Assembly (NCBI GenBank): GCA_028673005.1 | Contig: CM054116.1 | Coordinates: 75,652,572 to 75,716,571 of the forward strand | Direction: 5' to 3' | DNA from: Tanypteryx hageni | Lineage: Eukaryota; Arthropoda; Insecta; Odonata; Petaluridae | Length of the DNA: 64,000 nucleotides | Shown here: positions 1 through 10,640 of the stretch, piece after piece | How the letters are laid out: each line of letters begins with the position of its first letter | How positions within the stretch are numbered: position 1 is the first letter of the stretch | Program-made: the position numbers and the translations under genes | The notes under the pieces: generated by a model | The model's database searches: none | What the model saw: only the letters and a program-made list of their open reading frames with translations | Told to the model about the DNA's origin: nothing

Positions 1-39
1 TAAAACATTTCAGACTATAAAACTATCCAGGGTTTAAGG

Positions 40-1660
40 AAAAAAGATTGCGTTTACATCAAATCAGATAAAGGGAATACCACCGTCATCCTCAATAAAG
101 ACGACTACATTGAAAGGAACACACACAACTGAAACAGGTCCTTACATTCGCATCTCCGAAAATCCCATCAACAAACATACGACACAAGTTAAAGACACTA
201 TCAAACGTTGCATTAATACACTGGACAAAAAAACAAACCTCTCTGAAGGCAAAAAACCCACAATCCCAGGACTTTACTGCCTACCCAAATACATAAACCC
301 TGCTATAAAATGAGTCCCATAATTTCAGCAATTAACCTACTTATAAACTTTCCAAATGGCTCACTCAGGAATTAAAGTCACTAGGCATCGAAGAGGCGTA
401 TGGCATTAAAAACACCCATAACCTATTAGAACACATTAAAAACAAATTTATATACAAAGATGAAATACTTGTATCATTTGACGTGGAACAACTCTTCCCC
501 AGTGTCCCCATTGACGCTGCTTTAGAAAACCTCAAATACTGGCTAACGGAAAAAAACAAGTTGAAGAAAACAAAATTCAAGAATGCCTAACACTGACGAA
601 ATTATGTATGGAACAAAATTACTTCGTTTTCAATGACCAATTCTACAAACAAACTAATGGAACCTCCATGGGCAACCCTCTTTCACCACTCGTTGCAAAT
701 ATTTTCCTTCACTTTTTTTAGCGTCATTGTAAAAGGACTTAAAAATATTTTCTCAACACACGGTGTAGTTATGTCGATGATATCTTCGCAATGTTCGACA
801 CAAAACAATACAACATCGACACTTTCGTCCGAGAACAACTCCATCCACAATTCCATTAATTTCACGTATGAAACTGAAGGAAACAGGTCACTTCCCTTTT
901 TAGACATTTTGATCATAAAAAAACAAAGGACGACTTGAATTTGAAGTTTACAGGAAGCCTACTTATAAGAACAATTACATAAAAAATGACTCGAGTCGCC
1001 CATACAAACAAAGGATAGCGGATTTTAACCACATGGTACATAGACTCCTCACAATACCACTAAACCAAAAACGTTACGACAGGGAAGTTAAATACATTAA
1101 AAATGCGGCCCTGGAAAATGGCTTCACGCATGAATTGATTGACAACATTATTAAGGAACAATCCAAGAAAATGATGAACAAGACACAACACTTGCCCCAA
1201 TTGATGATCAGAAAAAGTTTATTTCACTTCCCTTCTTTCCAACCCTCACCAAAGGGTTAACAAAAATATTTCAAAACGCTGAATATTTAATAACATTCCA
1301 CAACACAAACAACGTCAAATTTTAATAAGGACCCCAAAAGACAAAATACACACGTTACAAAAATCTGGAGTATATCAAGTGCTTTGCCTCACTTGGAACA
1401 TGTCATATATAGGCCAAACGAAAAGAAACCTCGCCATCAGATTTAAGGAACACTTAGCACATTACAAATACGGTCATACGGATAAATCTGCCGTCGCGAA
1501 ACACATTTTTGAATACAATCACCCATTAGAACAGACAATCTTAAACTGCTAAAACAAGTTCCCAATACAAAAGCTTGATGTGGTGGCAAGCCTTTATTTA
1601 TATAAATATAGACATACACTGATGAACAACAACTTTGGAGTAATTAACAGCTTTCTTTTT
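40..1660 (+). pseudogene. PLE reverse transcriptase / GIY-YIG endonuclease pseudogene
   Basis: When intact, such a protein copies RNA into DNA at a nick made by its GIY-YIG nuclease. Visible blocks: DKGNTTVILNKDDYI (about 67-114); GLYCLPKYINP (about 269-301), like the PLE LYGLPKIHKP block; RT motif A, SFDVEQLFPSVPI (474 onward); motif B, GTSMGNPLSPLVANIF (659 onward); catalytic YVDDIFAMF (770-796). A thumb-like stretch follows at 1033-1230. The nuclease shows SGVYQVLC (1364 on) and YIGQTKRNLAIRFKEH (1406 on), the GIY-YIG signature. It is broken: motif A is in a different frame from motifs B and C, TAG and TAA lie in frame between B and the YVDD box, and a stop follows HPLEQTILNC near 1550. 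Shorter open pieces, such as 110-313 and 1033-1260, are fragments of this gene. Confidence 0.88.
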
Positions 1661-1694
1661 CAACTGACCTCGCCCATTCCCTCACCACGTAGGT

Positions 1695-2104
1695 CAGGGG
1701 TGGGGAACTGGCGGCCTTCAGGCCGCATGCGGCCTTTTGTGTTAATCAGTGCGGCCTTTTGCATACTTGTCTAAAAATACTCAAACTCGCATATGATTTT
1801 AGAATGTAAGTTACAGAAAGAACAAACAGAAGATATGTATTTTGCATCAACAGAATCTTTGCGCCAAATCTACTGTCATTACATTGTGTTAAAGCCTTCA
1901 AAGTTTTTTAAAATATTAGTAAACATGAAGAATTGAAATCTGTATTCGTTAAGTTAAAAAGCCATTAAATTGTGTTTGCCTCTTTATAACAATTTCAATT
2001 TGGATAAAGGTGAATGTATGCAACGTGCATCGCAATGTGCGGCCTGATGAGGTCTCCGTTAAGTAACATTTGGCCTTCCAATGATAAAAGGTTCTCCACC
2101 CCTG
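1695..2104. mobile_element. Non-autonomous hAT-type element (410 bp), nested in the PLE
   Basis: The left end starts CAGGGGTGGGGAACTGG and the right end finishes GTTCTCCACCCCTG, so the terminal inverted repeats agree at 13 of 14 bases. Flanking 8-mers are ACGTAGGT (1687-1694) and ACCTAGGT (2105-2112), an 8-bp target duplication with one mismatch. CAG-initiated TIRs and 8-bp duplications are hallmarks of the hAT superfamily. Several GCGGCC motifs occur near the ends. It has no transposase coding capacity, so any mobility depended on a related autonomous copy. Removing it rejoins the PLE tail, so it inserted after the PLE. Confidence 0.86.
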
Positions 2105-2236
2105 ACCTAGGTCATCTATGCCCCCCTCCCCCTGCCCACCTACCAGGTATAAATGCACGCGCACAACCCCTCTTCGTCACTTGAGAGCGTGCCACTGGAC
2201 TCTTCCTTCCAACAGTTTGCCCGCTCTCAAGTCCTT

Positions 2237-2272
2237 AGCCCTTGATGATGGTAACCGAAATACGTATCGGCT
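2237..2272 (+). ncRNA. Degenerate hammerhead-ribozyme-like motif in the PLE tail
   Basis: Stem I: AGCC (2237-2240) pairs with GGCT (2269-2272). Between them lie a TGATGA core box (2243-2248), a tiny GG-TAA-CC stem II, the GAAA box (2257-2260), a very short self-complementary stem III (TACGTA), then TATC where a UH cleavage site is expected. PLEs are known to carry minimal type I hammerheads with a very short stem III in their repeated ends, so position and order fit. The first core box reads CTTGATGA rather than CTGATGA, one extra base, so this copy may not self-cleave. Assignment rests on manual folding. Confidence 0.55.
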
Positions 2273-2303
2273 TTTTATCCGGCTTTTTATCCGGGTTTTA
2301 TCC

Positions 2304-4337
2304 TAATTGTCTGGCTTCGGAGATTTGTCTTCGCTTTACAGTAGATATCAGTAAATGATGCAGTTCAAACTGTAAGATTAACTTCGTTGCAATTTCACCG
2401 AAATTTAGATAATAATCGCGCCTGAAAATTTATCTAGCCGTAAAATATAATTGAAAGTAATTATGTAAATGTAATGGCATTAAGAACCATAAATTAATTA
2501 AAATTTTACTCAAAATGGGTCATAAACATATTTAAATAACGGTGGTAATGAATGCATTCATTTCAGCAGGCAAAGAAAGTAGGTACTAAAGGATAGATAA
2601 TGAAGACTTAATTGAGAAAATGAGAAAAACTTTGAAGTTTGCGTTCTAATGGAGCAAAGGTAAAGATCTCATTATAGGTGAAAGGAGATAAAAACCTTAT
2701 TTTAAGAGGTGCAAAAAACAGCTCTGAAAATTAAACTGGAATGAAACTTATGTTCCAGTTTGCGGAAAGATATTAAAGAGTAGATTAAGCATCGAGTTAC
2801 CCAGTTACGTAAATTAACATTATTTTGCAAGAATAGGAAAACACTAGCGTTCGATTCTTCTTTTATTAATCAATTTTTAGAGCTAAGATTTCGAATTGGG
2901 ACAAATACTTCATTCAGTTATGTCGAAAAGCAAGAATGGATCTTGATTCGGCAAAGAAAATGGTTTGAAAATTAATTTATTGAAACTTGAGTAAAATAAT
3001 CAAAAGAGAAAAGATGTTGGATATTTAAAGGCAAGAAAATAACGTAAAAATAAATTTCAGGAAATGAAGTTTTCAAATATACAAGGCATGGAAAGGAAAT
3101 GATGCATGAACAACGGTGATGAAATTATTTGAGTTGTCAATCATGAATACTGTTTGTTAATGTGGCGATGATATTGACCATCATGTTGATGAACCTATCT
3201 TTGAAAAGTTAAGAAATAGCAATTTGCTCCTATGATGCCTTAACGTGCGATCATGAAGAAACACGTGTAGATGTTGAGACTGGGATAGCGGTGCCGGAGG
3301 GGCAAAGGGAATTACGACGGAAAACTTAATATATTTTGCGGATCGAAATAGCTCAACGCAGGAAAATACAGTCAAGAGATGGCCCAATTAAAATCATTAC
3401 TCGTTTGACAAACAATGGATTTTTCGATGGATGAAACGGTCCTAAATTGCAATATGAATTACAAAGTTTGCTTTCTTATACACCGATATTGTTCTGCTAG
3501 GATGAGATCTGGTCGTCAATAAAATAACAAATTGGTACCAGAGGCGGAGGTGAGACGTTTTAAATGCAGGAGGAGAATAGGGAAGGAGGATTCCAAAGAA
3601 ATAAAAGTAAAAGTAGTGATGGACGAGGGGATAAAGTGGCGCTGACGCATCGAAAGAGAGATCGCCAAAGGAAATCTTTTCTTCGATGACAGAGTAAAAG
3701 GTGCTGGGAGAGAAGCCCCTCAGCACTCGGCAAGAAGTAGCAAAGACGTCCGTCGAAAAGATTGAAAGTGAGAGGTGTATATGAGTTCTGGAGGGCATCA
3801 GAGAAATGACGGAGAGTCAAGAGAAGATGGACGAGTTAGGTCGAATGCATTTCTAATCCATTGGTGCTTGAAGGATTAATTGGAGTCTCAGTCCGGAGAA
3901 TGTATTTCACTCGAAAGTGAAAATAACGAAAAACGAGGCATAAAGTCTCGTGCGTGGAAGGAGAATGAGTGGCCTGGATATAGTATCAAAACGGCGATTA
4001 ACGCGTGCGGAGCGTGGGTCAGAGGAACGCTCTCGCGTCACTGAGCGGTGTCATAGGTCGACCACGTGCGCAAAATAGAACGAGGTAGCGCTCCCCTACA
4101 CCAGCGGCAGTATTGCGAGACGGAGGAAATGGAATTTTTAGCCGGACATTCCCTTTTTAACTGCTGTAAATTACGCGGAAAAATCAAAAGCTACACGAAT
4201 CGCGTTATGTTTTTAGGATGGTATTGTTTCAATCATTTAACTAATTGCGCGAATATAATTAGTCAACGATTTTTTTCACGAAATTAAGTATACTTATATA
4301 CTGCTCCAAGAGGCATCAACTTTGTTGTAATTTAGGG
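2304..4337. other. AT-rich non-coding stretch
   Basis: No recognisable gene. The composition is AT-rich with scattered homopolymer runs. Open frames near 3181-3387 and 3442-3820 (minus) are short, overlap one another and match no family I know. From about 3540 to 3960 the + strand is purine-biased, which keeps minus-strand frames open by chance. Around 3990-4080 it is locally more GC-rich. Confidence 0.6.
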
Positions 4338-4383
4338 GTTAGTTCATGTTTATGTAGCCTGTTAGTTCATATTTATGTAGCCT
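4338..4383. repeat. Tandem duplication of a 23-bp unit
   Basis: GTTAGTTCATGTTTATGTAG plus CCT (4338-4360) is followed directly by a second copy (4361-4383) that differs at one base (ATG to ATA). It looks like a recent replication-slippage duplication. Confidence 0.9.
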
Positions 4384-4870
4384 GTACTTCTGTAGAATCA
4401 TTAGACAATCTTCCACAAAGTTGAGCCTGAATTTATCGTTGAGATTCGAATGAGTCGTAATAGTAAATTTTGCGTTTTTTCATGCTAAATATATTGGGAC
4501 ACTGTTTAGGAAATGTTTAATAAGAGAGGTTATTTATTGCGTAATACTCTTATCAAGACTAACTTGTTAGATTCGCCCGTTATTCCAAAACTTCATACTA
4601 AATAAGTGGCAATATTTCTACTTTCATTTTCTTTGATTAATTTTGATGCATCAAAAGTTTCTTTTTGAAGTGTAAAAAAAGTAATTTAGCACGGTTTTGT
4701 TTTACAGTAAAACCTGAAACGCAAATAGCAGTCATATCAAGAAAATAAATCACTGCTTAACGCGAGATATGATAAAACTAATAAATGTAATTTTTTTAAT
4801 TATTCATTTATACGAGTGGCACTTCAATAATTATTTTGTATTTTTATAATAATTGAATGGCCTCATATAT

Positions 4871-5100
4871 CAGTGGTTTCCAACATTTTTAGGCGCGGAA
4901 CCACTTCAAAGATAAACAATTTCGCGGTACCTCCACCTTAAACGAGGTTTCATATTTTTACGTAAAGGTAATTTCGCAATTGGGCGCATTAATTTTTTGC
5001 ACAAAATTGTCATAAATTTATCAGAGGAAAGATTATTTACTTATTTAATGACGTTTTTCGAGGCACAACTAACAATCAGTTGTGGCATCTCATTAGGCCA
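4871..5100. mobile_element. Degenerate hAT-like fragment
   Basis: The left edge reads CAGTGGTTTCCAAC, a very common hAT-type terminus, followed by GGCGCGGAACCACTT and GCGGTACCTCC, as in short hAT derivatives. Near 5080 GAGGCACAACT resembles a right-hand subterminal region, but no clean right inverted repeat or target duplication is visible. It is probably an old, eroded copy. Confidence 0.4.
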
Positions 5101-7191
5101 TCACTTGTTTTTCATCGAAAAAATTAGACCAGACAGCGCTGTTTGAAACAATGGGCATGTATATTTCGTTGTTTATAGAGTAATATGGAAAATTGAGTGA
5201 TTTAAATGAAGTTTTTGGTCCTTTTGCGCTGAAAATTAGGTCATACATTCATTGCAGTCCTTCCTCCATCGTTCGTGAAAGATGAATTAGCGATCTTTAT
5301 TGCATAAATAACGAGATAGTTTAGGGACCGACTGTGATTTCAATTCTTAATGTTTCGGAATCGCGAGAGGCCGTATTATTATTATTTTTTAGGATACTGC
5401 CCCAGGAAATGATCCTTTCCTCTTCTTTTCGGCGGCCTTCTCTTTTGCGTTAACGTGACCGTTTAATGTCTGCTTCGGTGATAAAATCAATCGAGACTCC
5501 ATTTCCTCAATAACTGATCCCTCGCAGTATCCTCATCATATTGATTTATGTCGCTCGCCTGTATAATTTTTGCTATTATGATAAAAGCATGGATCGATGT
5601 AGGCCACGGAGAACTCCTTTTATAACTTCCCTGAAGCAATTATTTAAGTTCGTGTTTTCTTGTGGCTGAGCGAATGTGGCCGCTGAAGAAATAAACATTG
5701 AGCAAGAGGCATCATCTTTGGCCTAAATTTTCTAAATGCAAATCTTCTCCATTCGGGCTGAGAGTATATGTTATGCGCGATTAGTAACATCTCAAATGAA
5801 GCATTTGTAGGAGTTAAAATACGGAAATCCCATATGCGTATTTTTCGCATCGAAAGAATACTGCGTGTTTTCATGTTGATCCAAGAATAGCTCAAACTCT
5901 AGACAAGGTCATATTGACACATTTAGCTAATTTTGCACTAGAATACTCCCATTACCTTCTATCTCGCATCTGCTCCTGTATTTAATACCAAACGCTTTTC
6001 AGAATATTATTTGTGAGAAATAACTGAACTTATTTAAAAGTGGATGTTTATGCATGATTGCCATAAGCGTACTCCACTAGAATATATTATCACAGCATTA
6101 ATTATTTTGGCATCCCCACATTGGTTTTATTTGGCACCCCTTAATTGCTTTTTGATTTCAATCGCTATTCGTCGTGAACTTCCTTTGGAGCAATGCTTTC
6201 GGAGCAGTTATCCCGTAGAAATTCTCGTAAATGGGACTCTCGAATTTTTTCAATTAAATCGCAGATTCTCATTTAGCTCTTTAAGTTCTCGATCATATTC
6301 CCTCCGTTCTTAATCTGCGCCGTGATTACTCGGAAACTCCTCTTGGAGTTTCCTCCTGAGACGCATCGTCATCGCCGTCATCATCATCATCTTTCCTCGG
6401 CCATTTGGGGTCGTGGCAGCCAATCAGGCGCGAGCATATTTCTTTCTCCCTGCAGAGAGTCGGCCATGCTTGGCGGTTACCCGAGTATAAACACGAGTGC
6501 CCAAGAAAGGAGTGGTCTAATGAGGTGAATAATTGTTGAGTTGTTTCGCAGAGAACCTCGGATTCTTCAATCCGCCCCTTTTATAAGCTGCGTTGAAGCG
6601 CAGGAGCAGACCATGAAAATTTGCTATTCATTCTTTTTAAGGTCGCTATATCGCCGCCGGGTCAACTTAATTAGAAACTTCGAACCGTCTCCTTGGTTAC
6701 TTGCAGTAATACCCTCTCTCATTGTTGCCATCCCATCGAGAGTATCAAGGATCGAGGCCAAGGTCTGCGTTTAAGAGTTTGATTCATTTCGGATTGTGTC
6801 CACCTGAGTTATATGCTGAATAACCGCGGTTGCAAGCATATCTCGATCAAAAATTAACTTCATGCAGGAGTTCTGTTTTAACCAAGATAAGGATAATATT
6901 GCGTTTCATTAGATTCGATATCAATTGTAAACTTACACGTTGAATGAAATGTTTCCTGAAAAGAAAACAAGTAAAAATATTTATTACTTTGAACATTTTA
7001 AAGACAAAACTTCCAAGGCGATTAGCATACAACACAGTATAATTAGTTTAACTAACTCAACACTGAAAATTTATAATATTCGGAATAGTACCTAGCATGA
7101 AAAATGGAAAAATGTAATTTTTCTATAATTAACATAACAATTTTCTGTTTGGAATCGGTCAAAACAGAACGCTATAGAGATAATAAAAAAT
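5101..7191. other. Non-coding stretch without recognisable gene
   Basis: No gene, RNA or clear mobile element. The piece 6040-6780 has several short + strand open frames (89, 68 and 77 codons) in different frames with no family resemblance. A CATCATCATCAT-type micro-repeat is at about 6378-6392. Confidence 0.55.
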
Positions 7192-7474
7192 CAGGGGTAT
7201 TAAATAAACCAGTAGTTGCCACTGGGGTCGCAACACGTTTTTCAATGTGTCGCCTTGGGTCTGTGACGGCTGTCTGAACTGGCCTTCACAGTCCAGGTCA
7301 GTCATGCTGCCCAAATATCCATTCCTCCTGTTATATGCTAAAAATAACGGCTGTTTGGAATGTATGTTTAAATAACTCATTTATTTATTTCATTCCTATA
7401 AAAATGTTATCATGTATCACTGGTAAAATGATTGAGGACATGGGTCGCATCCTAAAAAAGATTAAGAACCATTG
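7192..7474. mobile_element. Possible hAT-derived fragment
   Basis: The right end carries GGGTCGCATCC (7442 on) then AAGATTAAGAACCATTG finishing at 7474. This resembles the common hAT right end (GGGTCGC, then GGTTAAGAACCACTG). A second GGGGTCGCAACAC lies at about 7226. The proposed left end (CAGGGGTATTAAA, 7192) pairs poorly and no 8-bp duplication was found, so the boundaries are guesses. Confidence 0.3.
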
Positions 7475-9300
7475 GTATGGGCTTACAGGTTCCGTTTGGT
7501 TAGTTAATAATAGTTCATTAGGTTCTAACGGCACAATCCCCGTGCACTCGCGTCCTCATAGTAGTTCTAAACTTTTGGATCTTGGATCCTAATTTATTTT
7601 ATCATCTGTGCTTCTCATACTATATTCATGCTTCCATCTTGACGCATTTCGTCGAGAATGTTTCGTCAACTACCTCAAGCGCGTAAAAACAAATGAGGGA
7701 CAATGTCGTTATCCGGAAAATGGATGCATGGACATCCTGGTTGGAAGCGGCCGCTTGTATCATTTTTCTTAGATGAGATTAGCATTGGAGAGTAGATTCG
7801 TTTGCTAGCTCGCAGCGAGTTTCTTTTTCACTTTTATCTGACCGTAATTTTGACCTTCCTCTTTTGTAGCAATTGAAAGCAGACTAAATATGCCATTCAT
7901 GAAGTTTTATTCAAAGAGTGCCCGGAACTTCAAAGGCAATTTCTTATAATGTGCGGTAAGGAATAGCTGAATTAATTTGTTTATACATACAGTTTTTATG
8001 GCTATATTTTAAATTTTATTTTAACTTTTGAGTTTAAAAACAATTACAAAAGTTCAAGGTTTTACAAATGTAAGCTGGATAAGTAAAATTTAATGCTGTT
8101 AAAAATTTTAATCTCCTTTGAGCAACTAATGCGGAATCTTTAGAGTTGTACTTGACAATATTCACCAGTTAATAGATATAAGTAAATTTTATAGTTAGTA
8201 AACGGCCGAGGTTGCTATATTTACGTTCACTACACAGATAAATTTTAATAGATGCAATAGGATAGTCATGCTGATACAATTTCAATCTCACAAACGATCA
8301 AACGGATAAAACTAAGTGTAGAAAAATATAGTATGAGTTGATTTAGTAAAATGAGGCATCATCGAGCAAGAAATCGCTTATAAGCAGTACTAAGTAATAG
8401 AAGCAAAGGAATTGGAAATGAAATTTGATCGGAATAAAACTGTAAGCTTAATGGCAGAGATCATTGTAAAAGCAGTCGTACCAATGACAGAAAATACTGA
8501 ACATTCACGAGAAAGTAAATGAGAGATATATTTTTAAAATTTACATGGACTTCAGCGAGGGCTTATATGTTGAAATATAAGAAATAAGAATGAACGTATG
8601 AATTTCTATTGCAAGTACAAAAGTATATGATGTAATGAGAAGATTAATGTGGAAAGACATAAACGCGTTTTCAGAGAGAAAGTTGGATCAACGTACTGAA
8701 GTAGATTGGACAGATTTGGAGAGTTAAAGAAAGCTTACAGAGGCTGTCACAGGGATGAAGAAATTATGCTAAATAGGCCAAAAGGAAAGAAAATAATACG
8801 GATTATGATTTCTGTCATTGAAAATATAGGCTAAGTATTTGAATATGTTGGAATCTTTAATCACGGGGCGAACAAGGCATACGAAACTTATCGGATAAAA
8901 GTTTCGAATCAAAATCAACTTATCAGATTCTATATTTCTTTTGAACAAGGACAAAAACCTGATGGGTCCAGCACATGACTTTCTCCATACGAAGTAATGA
9001 ATATGATTGCAATAGTATTTACAAGTTGCTCTCGGCAACAGCGCCCTCAAGAATAACTATTGGCAGTTACACTCGCGAATAATTTTAAAAAGGAAAACTT
9101 ATTTGGTTCAATTTTCACATATAAAAACTATAGGTAAACAAAATTGTTAATTGGTGCTGTGGATAACAAATAATTGGTGCCAGATCAAAATTACCGTTGG
9201 CAGCGTATGTTTCGCTATCAACAAATAGAAAATTTGATCATAGCAACGGAAACTATGGTATCACTTAACGTACTTAAGAAATTCAGACGGACAATTTGAA
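7475..9300. other. AT-rich non-coding stretch
   Basis: No recognised gene. A minus-strand frame at 8769-9050 (93 codons) has no known motif. The run 7980-8700 is strongly AT-rich. Nothing else stands out. Confidence 0.55.
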
Positions 9301-9715
9301 TATCTCTTAAACATTCCGTTGAGTGAAAAAATGTGGCAAACGAAAGTAGTAAAAAAATTATTCTCTACAAGTTTGATAATATTTAATATTAACATTAATG
9401 AAGTTCTAACGTAGATATTTTGCAAAAACGGAACAATGTCAGAAGTGTACTTTCACTTCCGGTTGACCAGTTTTAGCCTAAATCTAATCAAACCTTCATT
9501 TTTAAATTAAACTCTTAATTATAAAGTGATGATTTGTTTTGTAGTTGTTGAGTTAGAGCGCGCACGGAATTCGTATCACACACATAGATATAATCGAGAT
9601 AATATTGAAAATATATTCAGGAGACCTTAAAAAGTATATTTCCGTTGAAATTTCAAATTCAATATTTTCATGAAAACAATAATTTCACCTATACTGTGTA
9701 TGGAGAAAGTAAAAA
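9301..9715 (+). repeat. Unnamed ~420-bp interspersed repeat, copy A
   Basis: This stretch matches the reverse complement of 17,001-17,424 in order over its whole length. Shared landmarks are TATCTCTTAAACA, AAAAATGT, CACTTCCGGTTGA, TCAGGAGACCT, ATTTCCG(T/A)TGAAAT, TTTTCATGAA and TATGGAGAAAGTAAAAA. The copies look roughly 70% alike by eye with many indels, so both are old. No coding frame is kept. It may be the end of a retroelement or a short non-autonomous family. Confidence 0.75.
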
Positions 9716-10640
9716 CAGTGTTTTTCTCTACCGCCATGAAATGCGTGATTAATGCAAGCATTAAATATCTTATCTCCAATGCGATGGCGTCATGGCATGT
9801 TTTTGGATAGACTTTTAGGTTATTGTCACTGCCATTTGCGGAGCTGAGCAGACTGTGAAGTCGGTACAGGGCGGAGTGAACAGGAGGGAGTTGTTCGTTG
9901 GCATGGTCGGATGTATGTATTATTATAGCTACCAGTCGGGAGGAGGAAAGGGATAGGACGAAACAGGAATGTGACCGAATGAGTTAAGGGAAGAAAGAAA
10001 GATGTGGCTGTATCTGGAGGAGATGGAGTGAGAGGTTGCGCAAAGAAAAACGAAAGTAAAAAACATCGAAGGAGAGGGCCGATGGAAGGAGAAAGGAGGA
10101 AGAAGAAACTATTGGAGAGAGAGAGGAGGTGAAGGTGGATAAAAGGAAAAAGGGGTGGACGGGTGCTGGTGGGCGGTAGCGAATAAAGAGAGGGAGATCC
10201 TTTCGGGGCTATGATGGGTAAGTGGGACTTTTAAGACATCAGTATCCGAGGTAAGGAGAAATGGAGATGGTAGGGTGGTGGGCTGATGGGAATGGCGTGT
10301 GGGAATGGAATGGAGGTAGTCATGGGAGTGTGTGTGTAGAAGGGGTGAGGTTGGGAGGGGAAGAGAGGCTGAGGATGTTTCGGTGCGTCCCTATATATAT
10401 ATACTTGTGTGTGTGTGTGAGAGAAAAAGATAGGGGTGGTACTCCTTCAGGGGTGGTTTGCCCCGGGGGAGATCGTGATCGTAAGAGAGGTTTGCGTGGG
10501 AGGACAAGCCTTGAGCTATGATCATGGAAGATAATCTCATTCCGATACGGGTCTCTGGAAGAGGAGGCTGGAACGGGTAGGGTTTTTTAAAAACTTTTTT
10601 TGGTTCGGAGTTCAAAGGAGAAGGAATGATATGTGGTGAT
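9716..10640. repeat. Purine-rich low-complexity block with AT/GT microsatellite
   Basis: From about 9,930 the + strand is dominated by G and A (GGAGGAGG-, GAGAGAG-type words). At about 10,393-10,427 a compound microsatellite reads (TA)n, then (TG)n, then GAGAGA. Frames at 10,261-10,521 (+) and 10,391-10,615 (-) are translations of this low-complexity DNA and are not called as genes. Confidence 0.7.

Larger units (their letters stand above)
1..2303 (+). mobile_element. Penelope-like retroelement (EN+ PLE), decayed, open at left edge
   Basis: Three pieces of a Penelope-like element lie in order on the + strand: reverse transcriptase blocks (about 40-1230), a GIY-YIG endonuclease block (about 1361-1660), and a tail with a TATAAA-like box (about 2143) and a hammerhead-like motif (2237-2272). 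RT followed by a C-terminal GIY-YIG is the known arrangement of endonuclease-bearing PLEs. The body lies in at least three frames with in-frame stops, so it is not functional. The left end is outside the window. The right end is uncertain and is placed after three copies of a 12-bp unit, GGCTTTTTATCC, at 2269-2303 (the last copy is shortened). A hAT element (1695-2104) interrupts the tail. The class call is firm; the exact clade and the element ends are not. Confidence 0.88.

Noticed and set aside
633..938. 101-codon + frame inside the PLE
   Set aside because: It is the wrong frame for the reverse transcriptase motifs, which read GTSMGNPLSP and YVDDIF in another phase.
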